In this document: positions 1-3,977 of the stretch, one piece after another | Layout of the letters: every line of letters begins with the position of its first letter | Numbering within the stretch: the first letter of the stretch is position 1 | Source: Candidatus Kerfeldbacteria bacterium | GTDB lineage: Bacteria; Patescibacteriota; Patescibacteriia; Veblenbacterales; UBA10138 | Direction of reading: 5' to 3' | Assembly: GCA_016234305.1 (NCBI GenBank) | Contig: JACRFM010000093.1 | Location: 1 to 6,652 of the forward strand | Length of the DNA stretch: 6,652 bases | Program-made: the position numbers and the translations under genes | Notes under the pieces: generated by a model | The model's database searches: none | What the model saw: only the letters and a program-made list of their open reading frames with translations | What the model was told of the DNA's origin: nothing

Positions 1-1
1 T

Positions 2-133
2 CCGGTATACCTTAAACGAACCGCAGAAAATACACTTTCTGCCTCTCAAAAAGTTGGCCGCACAGTTGAAAACGTTGTTTCGAGTAGTAACCATAAGGGT
101 ATTTTAGCCCTCGATGGTTACGAATCCAACTAA
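2..133 (+). CDS. Possible 3' end of an unidentified plus-strand gene (partial)
   Basis: An open frame enters from the left edge and runs 43 codons to a TAA at 131-133. Its translation ends in ...HKGILALDGYESN and has an ordinary soluble-protein composition (Ala, Val, Gly, Ser, Glu; no Cys or Trp). I do not recognise the family. If real, the gene would converge on the cupin gene, leaving about 30 bp between the stops and placing the inverted repeat at 155-259 at the junction. The support is weak. A second plus-strand frame (from base 3) is open for about 36 codons, and two minus-strand frames are also long over the same stretch, so an open frame of this length could be chance. Confidence 0.3.
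   Translation, partial: PVYLKRTAENTLSASQKVGRTVENVVSSSNHKGILALDGYESN
87..121. repeat. Hairpin with 8-bp stem
   Basis: GTAACCAT (87-94) is the exact reverse complement of ATGGTTAC (114-121). Inside it, GGG (97-99) can pair with CCC (108-110) around the loop TATTTTAG. Neither strand has a T-run directly after the stem, so I do not call it a Rho-independent terminator. If the left-edge ORF is real, this hairpin lies inside its last codons. Confidence 0.45.
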
Positions 134-154
134 TTACCTTAAAACTCCTTTTAA

Positions 155-259
155 TCAACAGGACTATTTCTGTCCGGTGACCGCCAAGGCGGCATCCCGC
201 AAACCATAAGCAGTCTTAGTGGCTAAGGTGCGGGACCGGACAGAAATAGTCCTGCTTGA
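155..259. repeat. ~105-bp inverted-repeat element forming the 3' end of the cupin gene
   Basis: The 19-mer CAGGACTATTTCTGTCCGG (159-177) is repeated as a perfect reverse complement at 236-254. TCAA (155-158) and TTGA (256-259) extend the stem across a single bulged C255. Inside are a second stem, TCCCGC (195-200) with GCGGGA (230-235), stacked directly on the outer right arm; a compact hairpin CCGCC-AA-GGCGG (181-192); and smaller pairings such as CTTAG (215-219) with CTAAG (223-227). The whole can fold as a branched, three-way-junction structure. The cupin reading frame passes through the right arm and the interior and stops at a TAG inside the left arm (164-166). There is no T-run on either side and no transposase nearby. 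It looks like a MITE/REP-like palindromic element or a large structured 3' end; copy number elsewhere is unknown. Confidence 0.8.
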
Positions 260-652
260 GATAGCTAGCCGCTTAAACTCCTGGTAATCGTTAATGTAAT
301 CCTCGCGTTGGGGATTATAAGTGGTGGACGACAAAGCCACTAAAACCGTATTAGGTGCCCAATCTTTAAAGTGGTGCCAGACGTAAGGGCCGACGTAAAT
401 GGCCTCACCTGCCTGAAGCGGCACGTCTTTTAAGCCTGAGCCGTCGTCAATGGCGGCTGTCACCCCGCCCTGGAAACAAATAAAGCATTCCCGCTCTACT
501 TTGTGACAATGGGAACCAGTGGGTTTTTTACCTTGCGTTATGGCGTAAACTCGCTTGATGATAAAATCAAGCTGCTCCTTGACTTCGAGAGGCGTTAAAG
601 AAAACCGGTCGTCGGCATGCGTGGCAAGCTTAAATTTCCTGAACTGCCCCAT
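164..652 (-). CDS. Sugar 3,4-ketoisomerase, FdtA/QdtA/WxcM-like cupin
   Basis: This is a 162-residue single-domain cupin of the family that isomerises dTDP-4-keto-6-deoxyglucose to a 3-keto sugar. Visible family features are the N-terminal strand leading to IIKRVYAI (Tyr36), the cupin motif TGSHCHK with His48 and His50 (matching the two catalytic-site histidines of FdtA), the glycine turn FQGG, the second cupin motif LQAGEAIYVGPYVWHHF (79-95), and the diagnostic ending DYINDYQEF (118-126). Two points differ from the usual RG-x-HAH motif: Thr45 replaces the Arg and Cys49 the Ala. Family members normally end soon after DYxxF. Here about 29 extra residues (134-162, basic and Ser/Thr-rich) are encoded by the inverted-repeat element at 155-259, which also supplies the stop. 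The ATG at 652 is the only sensible start, with no clear ribosome site. The gene follows the dehydratase by 37 nt, so the two are probably cotranscribed. It is not RmlC, a different cupin fold family of about 180 residues. Whether the product is of the Fdt (galacto) or Qdt (gluco) type cannot be read from sequence. Confidence 0.82.
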   Translation of the reverse strand: MGQFRKFKLATHADDRFSLTPLEVKEQLDFIIKRVYAITQGKKPTGSHCHKVERECFICFQGGVTAAIDDGSGLKDVPLQAGEAIYVGPYVWHHFKDWAPNTVLVALSSTTYNPQREDYINDYQEFKRLAISSRTISVRSRTLATKTAYGLRDAALAVTGQK

Positions 653-686
653 AGCTTCTATATTCTAGCTTCTAAATTCTAAATTC
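653..686. repeat. Tandem 14-bp AT-rich repeat in the rfbB-cupin spacer
   Basis: AGCTTCTATATTCT (653-666) is followed directly by AGCTTCTAAATTCT (667-680), with one mismatch, and then a partial AAATTC. It fills nearly all of the 37-nt gap between the dehydratase stop and the cupin ATG. On the coding strand it gives TAGAAG about 2 nt before the ATG, which is not a good Shine-Dalgarno sequence at that spacing. Confidence 0.6.
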
Positions 687-689
687 AAT

Positions 690-1694
690 TCACTTAATGT
701 GCGGGTTTAATTCCGCTTTCCTGGCCTCCAGCTTGGCAACCCAATTTGTATGTTCCTGGTACCAGCGGATGGTTTCCCGAATGGCCGTGGCAAAATCCCG
801 TTTGGGTTTCCAGCCCAGCTCGCGTTCTATTTTTGAGGCATCTATGGCATAACGCCTGTCGTGCCCCGGCCTATCGGCTACGAAGGTAAGCAAACTCTCC
901 GGCTTGCCCAGTTCCTTCAAAATTATTTTGGCTATATCAAGGTTCGAGCGCTCATTATGCCCGCCAATATTGTATACCTCGCCAGCCACGCCTTTATGCA
1001 CCATCAAATCAATGGCCTCGCAATGGTCCAGCACATATAACCAATCACGCACGTTCCTACCGTCGCCATACAAAGGCAGTAGTTCGTCCTTGAGCGCCTT
1101 AAAAATGAAGAACGGGATAAGCTTTTCCGGAAACTGATAAGGCCCGTAGTTATTGGAACAATGACTCACCACCACCGGCGCGCCGTAGGTCTTAAAGGCG
1201 GCGCGACACATCAGGTCGCCGCCAGCCTTGGCCGCGGCATAAGGCGCGTTGGGCTGGAAAGGCGTATCCTCGGTAAATTGACTGCTGTCTTCCAACTCCA
1301 GGGAGCCGTACACCTCGTCAGTTGAAATCTGCACCATTTTTTTAATATCGTGACGGCGCACGGCATCAAGCAATGTTTGAACACCCAAAGTGTTCGTTAA
1401 TACAAAGTCGCGGGCGCCGGCGTGAATACTCCTGTCCACGTGCGTCTCAGCCGCAAAATTAATAACGGCGTCATAACCTCGCGCCAGCGCTTCGTTGACC
1501 TGGGCCTCATCCGCAATGTCACCTTTAATAAAATCATAACGCTCACCCTGGGCAATGTCAGCTAGATTATCAAGATTGCCTGCATAAGTAAGTTTGTCAA
1601 AATTGGTAACCTTGTAGTCAGGATACTTTTGTAAAATGTGCCTCACGAAGTTTGAGCCGATAAACCCGGCCCCACCGGTGACAAATAGCTTCAT
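690..1694 (-). CDS. rfbB: dTDP-glucose 4,6-dehydratase (RmlB/RfbB)
   Basis: This extended short-chain dehydrogenase/reductase converts dTDP-glucose to dTDP-4-keto-6-deoxyglucose, using bound NAD, in the cytoplasm. From the ATG at 1694 it is 334 residues, the normal family length. The N-terminus MKLFVTGGAGFIGSNFV carries the Rossmann GxxGxxG motif. The catalytic segment ISTDEVYG contains the Thr-Asp-Glu group typical of these dehydratases, and the active-site Tyr and Lys are in YAAAKAGGD. Family signatures SNNYGPYQFPEKLIP, RDWLYVLDHC and DRPGHDRRYAID are all present, so the enzyme looks intact. A longer reading from a GTG at 1712 adds six residues (MLFLRY) before the conserved start; I prefer the ATG because the family begins with the beta-strand MK(I/L)xVTGG. 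No ribosome site is evident for either. The downstream ketoisomerase in the same direction indicates a deoxy- or amino-sugar nucleotide pathway; no RmlA, RmlC, RmlD or aminotransferase is visible. Local GC is high (41 of 60 bases at 1201-1260). Confidence 0.97.
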   Translation of the reverse strand: MKLFVTGGAGFIGSNFVRHILQKYPDYKVTNFDKLTYAGNLDNLADIAQGERYDFIKGDIADEAQVNEALARGYDAVINFAAETHVDRSIHAGARDFVLTNTLGVQTLLDAVRRHDIKKMVQISTDEVYGSLELEDSSQFTEDTPFQPNAPYAAAKAGGDLMCRAAFKTYGAPVVVSHCSNNYGPYQFPEKLIPFFIFKALKDELLPLYGDGRNVRDWLYVLDHCEAIDLMVHKGVAGEVYNIGGHNERSNLDIAKIILKELGKPESLLTFVADRPGHDRRYAIDASKIERELGWKPKRDFATAIRETIRWYQEHTNWVAKLEARKAELNPHIK

Positions 1695-1847
1695 ATAACG
1701 TAAAAATAACACGTTCTGCCCGTGTCTGTCACGCTGGCCCGGCCAAGGCCAAATTAAACCAAACTGCCCAACTAAGCCATTCTACCTATTCGCGCGAATT
1801 AGAGCTGGGTGGGGGAGGTCAAAGCTGTGGTACTATTCGTACGCCTG

Positions 1848-1862
1848 TCCGCCTTTGGCGGA
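1848..1862. repeat. GC hairpin TCCGCC-TTT-GGCGGA
   Basis: A 6-bp perfect stem with a TTT loop. Its core (CCGCC...GGCGG) is the same as the hairpin embedded in the inverted-repeat element at 181-192, where the loop is AA (TT on the other strand), suggesting a shared repeat family. Confidence 0.65.
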
Positions 1863-1924
1863 AATTAGACTAGGTAGAAAAATGTCAGGGATTGGGTTTT
1901 TAAAAATTGGCTTAGCTCTTGCAC

Positions 1925-2014
1925 CCCGCCGTAGGCTAATCTAAAAACCACTCCAAAAGTGGGTCTTCGACCTCGGCAATATCGCTTTTATACATCTTAT
2001 AAACCCGCCGTAGG
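1925..2014. repeat. Direct repeat CCCGCCGTAGG (two copies, plus one inverted partial copy)
   Basis: Identical 11-mers occur at 1925-1935 and 2004-2014. Nine bases of it, CCGCCGTAG, occur inverted at 2927-2935 on the other side of the nuclease gene, directly beside the 17-bp hairpin. The three copies lie outside genes and flank the nuclease. Confidence 0.55.
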
Positions 2015-2032
2015 TACGTAATTAATTACGTA
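2015..2032. repeat. 18-bp perfect palindrome TACGTAATTAATTACGTA
   Basis: Every base of TACGTAATTAATTACGTA matches its reverse complement. It lies 28 bp beyond the nuclease stop and directly abuts a copy of CCCGCCGTAGG. It could be a dimeric protein-binding site or a weak 3' hairpin; there is no T-tract, so it is not called a terminator. Confidence 0.6.
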
Positions 2033-2059
2033 TTTCTTTCCGTGTTATCTGTTACTTCA

Positions 2060-2872
2060 TCAAAAACAGTTAAGTGCCTTACGCCAGCCGGCAGTTTGGG
2101 CCTCTGTTTCAGAACAGAACCAGCGCTCGCCGCGGCTCAGGTCTATGATGGTTTTAGCGTACGAGCCGCACCCTAGAAGGTGGTATATCTTCTCGCCTGA
2201 GGCACTGATATTGCCCTTGATTGTACAAGAGTCGGCGGGTGCGAGCGAAGAATTAGTGTTAGCGGTTTGAGGTTCAGTGGCGGGCAAAGCTGTGGTTGCA
2301 GGACAGGCATTCCACAAGCCGAGTTTAGCTTCACGAGCCTGCTTTTCGGCGGCAACTATTTGCTCTTGATACTTAACGTCAGGCGGGTAGGAGTAGGAAT
2401 GGGCGAATCCTTGTTTAACAAGTTCTAGGTTTACCAGCGTATCGCCCAGCCAGACATAACGGAGCAGACGATTATACTTGTCGCGATTAGTAATATCTTT
2501 TTCCAGACGAACCATTTTACCCTCTACCAGCTCCTTATTCTTTTTGGAAGCTTCAACACCGAAACACTGTACAGGCTTACGCGGATCAACGGTTTCGGGG
2601 GTATCCATGCCGATGTAACGGACGCGCTCGCCGCCTTCAATCTCAATCGTATCGCCGTCTATAACGCGGGATACTTTAACGAGTTCAGCCGCAGCCTTGT
2701 CGCCAGGGGGTGTGACTTCACCGGCCGTTGGTTGAACGGTTGGTGGGTTTGATGCGGTTACTGGCTTCCCTACCGACGGTTTGCTGAATGATGCTCCAAT
2801 AACTATGCCAACTATAAGAATGAAGACGCCACCAGCTATATACAGAATCTTATTTGGTATAAAAATATTCAT
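2060..2872 (-). CDS. Membrane-anchored thermonuclease (staphylococcal nuclease domain) with C-terminal Cys/His module
   Basis: This 270-residue protein is a predicted Ca-dependent nuclease cleaving DNA/RNA outside the cytoplasmic membrane. Residues 8-28 form one hydrophobic helix (signal anchor; no lipobox Cys). A Pro/Thr-rich linker spans about 31-62. The SNase domain covers about 64-190. By alignment with staphylococcal nuclease (numbers in brackets), the metal ligands and catalytic residues are all present: Asp72 and Asp74 in IDGDTI (19, 21), Arg85 (35), Asp90-Thr91 and Glu93 in MDTPE (40, 41, 43) and Arg135 in DKYNR (87). It ends with the usual Gly-Leu-Trp segment. A second linker (191-214) leads to a module at about 216-269 with Cys216, His231, Cys235, Cys253 and Cys269, containing IKGNISASGEKIYH and GERWFCSETEA. 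This tail recurs in environmental bacterial nucleases and may bind metal or be disulfide-linked (inference). The ATG at 2872 fits the anchor; no Shine-Dalgarno is visible. It stands alone, with 145 bp upstream containing a strong hairpin. Likely role: nucleotide scavenging or degradation of foreign or extracellular DNA. Confidence 0.93.
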   Translation of the reverse strand: MNIFIPNKILYIAGGVFILIVGIVIGASFSKPSVGKPVTASNPPTVQPTAGEVTPPGDKAAAELVKVSRVIDGDTIEIEGGERVRYIGMDTPETVDPRKPVQCFGVEASKKNKELVEGKMVRLEKDITNRDKYNRLLRYVWLGDTLVNLELVKQGFAHSYSYPPDVKYQEQIVAAEKQAREAKLGLWNACPATTALPATEPQTANTNSSLAPADSCTIKGNISASGEKIYHLLGCGSYAKTIIDLSRGERWFCSETEAQTAGWRKALNCF

Positions 2873-2891
2873 AATTTATCATATACGGATT

Positions 2892-2929
2892 TAGATACTT
2901 TCCTATTTAGGCAAATAGGAAAGTATCTA
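2892..2929. repeat. Perfect 17-bp stem-loop upstream of the nuclease gene
   Basis: TAGATACTTTCCTATTT (2892-2908) pairs without mismatch to AAATAGGAAAGTATCTA (2913-2929) around the 4-nt loop AGGC. It ends 20 bp before the nuclease ATG (2872) and begins 89 bp beyond the stop of the upstream membrane-protein gene (3018). No T-run follows on either strand, so it is not a standard terminator. Possible roles are an mRNA 5' hairpin, an operator or a small mobile palindrome. A CCGCCGTAG copy (inverted) overlaps its outer edge at 2927-2935. Confidence 0.8.
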
Positions 2930-3017
2930 CGGCGGATAACAAATTAAAAGCGCGCCTTATGACCCACGATTAAATCACACTATTTTAACAAAATCAGCTC
3001 CCCACCTAAGCACCTAC

Positions 3018-3362
3018 TTACTTATGGAGTAGAAGTTTGTAAATGCCTAAACCAATCAGCCAACCGATAAGACCCACGGTTATTGGGAAATAGATGTGCC
3101 CCCAGTCAAAATAAACCTCAAACGCTGCGGCGGGAATAAGGAGAATTCCTATCCACCAATACTTCTTGGTACCACCAAAGGCGGTGAGGATAAGAGTAAG
3201 GAAAAAGATGTAGGACAAGGGTAAGCCAACTAGAGATGTAAAATCAATGAAGCTTGTAGATGGGCCAAAAAATTTATAATAAAGCCCACCTGCAGGTGAA
3301 GAAAATATAACTGAGATCAACAACGCAATAATCAATAGTCCTATCTTTTTTATATTGTTCAT
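3018..3362 (-). CDS. Small four-helix membrane protein, function unknown
   Basis: The 114-residue product is almost entirely hydrophobic. Likely transmembrane helices are at about 5-22, 44-63, 69-86 and 92-112, with short loops containing FFGPSTSFIDF (31-41), GGTKKYWW (63-70) and FDWGHIYFP (85-93). Lys/His at the C-terminus and Lys5-Lys6 near the N-terminus suggest both ends are cytoplasmic. I do not know a function. From memory it resembles a small orphan membrane protein seen in CPR genomes, which I cannot verify here. The ATG at 3362 overlaps the preceding gene's stop in an ATGA junction, a classic sign of translational coupling; this supports both the start and a shared mRNA with the coiled-coil gene. 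No other start is needed. Confidence 0.8.
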   Translation of the reverse strand: MNNIKKIGLLIIALLISVIFSSPAGGLYYKFFGPSTSFIDFTSLVGLPLSYIFFLTLILTAFGGTKKYWWIGILLIPAAAFEVYFDWGHIYFPITVGLIGWLIGLGIYKLLLHK

Positions 3363-3592
3363 AAATTATTATTTAGTAACCAATTAATATCTTCTTTAAT
3401 AAGGTCATAAGCTCGCTGATTAATATGCTTACCTTTTTGCCTTTCAATATCCCTTAATAAAAGCTTGACTAAAACTTTATCAATCTTCTTTTCAATTCTT
3501 TCAATTCTTTTAATTACTTTAGGCTTGCCGGGGAGCTTTTCTTCTATATACTCAATTCTCTTTTCCAGCTTTTTATCGAAAATGCGGACCAT
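3359..3592 (-). CDS. Small charged coiled-coil protein, function unknown
   Basis: The ATG at 3592 gives 77 residues, strongly basic and acidic, with no membrane segment. Its first half (DKKLEKRIEYIEEKL, then VIKRIERIEKKIDKVLVKLL) shows a heptad-like Ile/Leu spacing and is probably a coiled coil. The second half contains RQKGKHINQRAYDLIKEDI and ends NWLLNNNL. No domain is recognised. An in-frame GTG at 3601 would add three residues (MGL); neither start has a clear ribosome site, and ATG is preferred as the commoner start. The stop overlaps the start of the four-helix membrane protein by 4 nt, and the gene is 39-48 nt after the three-helix membrane protein, so it belongs to the same unit. A cytoplasmic partner of the adjacent membrane proteins is a guess from context only. 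Confidence 0.75.
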   Translation of the reverse strand: MVRIFDKKLEKRIEYIEEKLPGKPKVIKRIERIEKKIDKVLVKLLLRDIERQKGKHINQRAYDLIKEDINWLLNNNL

Positions 3593-3640
3593 AAGGCCCA
3601 CAACTAAATTACCACGATAAAAGTATGCAAATAAGGTTTT

Positions 3641-3970
3641 CTAATAAGGATACGCAAACAAACCAAAGGGAATTGGATTCTGAAATATACTACCTTGTGT
3701 TATATAATAAAACCAAACGAACAATATGACGAACAATATGACAATAATATTTTTTACTTTTTGAGGAAGATGGAAAATTTTGTAGAAAAACAAAAAACTA
3801 ATCAGGAAGTAAATAGGATAACTCCAAGAAGCCCACGATATACCACCAACATTAAAGTACGAAAATTTTGTTACTTCACTTGCTAACATCAGGAGAAGAG
3901 TGCCGCCAACTCCTAATAAAATAAAACAAATGTATTTTAATACCGGCCTGCTCTCTAGTGAGAATTCCAT
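3641..3970 (-). CDS. Small three-helix membrane protein, function unknown
   Basis: The product is 109 residues. Likely transmembrane helices are at about 11-31 (LKYICFILLGVGGTLLLMLA), 49-66 (ending FFYKIF) and 73-91 (rich in Ile, Val and Phe). The loop between helices 1 and 2 is aromatic (FSYFNVGGISWASWSYP), and the C-terminus ends PIPFGLFAYPY. No family is recognised. The ATG at 3970 lies 7 nt after the stop of the lipase-like gene, so the two are probably cotranscribed. The sequence just before the ATG is AT-rich with no Shine-Dalgarno. Low GC matches the neighbouring small genes. It could be an accessory or immunity-like membrane factor for the large surface protein, but nothing in the sequence shows this. 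Confidence 0.75.
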   Translation of the reverse strand: MEFSLESRPVLKYICFILLGVGGTLLLMLASEVTKFSYFNVGGISWASWSYPIYFLISFLFFYKIFHLPQKVKNIIVILFVILFVWFYYITQGSIFQNPIPFGLFAYPY

Positions 3971-3977
3971 AAATAAT

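Larger units (their letters stand above)
1695..2059. other. 365-bp intergenic region rich in short palindromes, no convincing gene
   Basis: No supported coding region was found on either strand between the nuclease stop and the dehydratase start. It holds, in order, ATTCGCGCGAAT (1788-1799), the hairpin TCCGCC-TTT-GGCGGA (1848-1862), a 9-bp inverted pair TTCTACCTA (1780-1788) / TAGGTAGAA (1871-1879) that brackets the previous two, two copies of CCCGCCGTAGG (1925-1935, 2004-2014), a small stem CCACT/AGTGG (1948-1962) and an 18-bp perfect palindrome (2015-2032). The promoter of the dehydratase operon should lie here, but I cannot point to a good -35/-10 pair. No tRNA fold was seen. Confidence 0.7.

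Noticed and set aside
2..94. Minus-strand ORF from ATG at 92-94 running off the left edge, with a CxxC
   Set aside because: Only 31 codons, no Shine-Dalgarno in range, no similarity recognised, and a competing plus-strand frame reads at least as well.
904..1137. 77-codon plus-strand ORF
   Set aside because: It lies wholly inside the dehydratase gene in an antisense frame; the minus-strand product has full family conservation, so this is a shadow.
1695..1712. Upstream GTG start for the dehydratase
   Set aside because: It would add MLFLRY before the conserved MKLFVTGG start and has no better ribosome site than the ATG.
1882..1944. 20-codon plus-strand ORF (MSGIGFLKIGLALAP...)
   Set aside because: Too short, no ribosome site, no recognised product, and it runs through the CCCGCCGTAGG repeat.
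1801..1975. tRNA or other classical structured RNA gene
   Set aside because: GC-rich stretches such as GGTCTTCGACC looked suggestive, but no cloverleaf arms, T-loop consensus or acceptor pairing could be assembled on either strand.
1695..2059. CRISPR array
   Set aside because: Only two direct copies of an 11-mer, 79 bp apart, with no regular repeat-spacer pattern and no cas genes.
2173..2355. 60-codon minus-strand ORF
   Set aside because: Another frame of the nuclease gene's linker and C-terminal part; low-complexity translation with no family features.
2892..2929. Rho-independent terminator for the small-gene operon
   Set aside because: The stem is strong but AT-rich, and no T-tract follows on the minus strand (the next bases read AATCCGTA).
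3695..3886. 63-codon plus-strand ORF
   Set aside because: Antisense to the three-helix membrane protein; composition (Asn, Tyr, Gln, Lys) reflects AT-rich reverse sequence.
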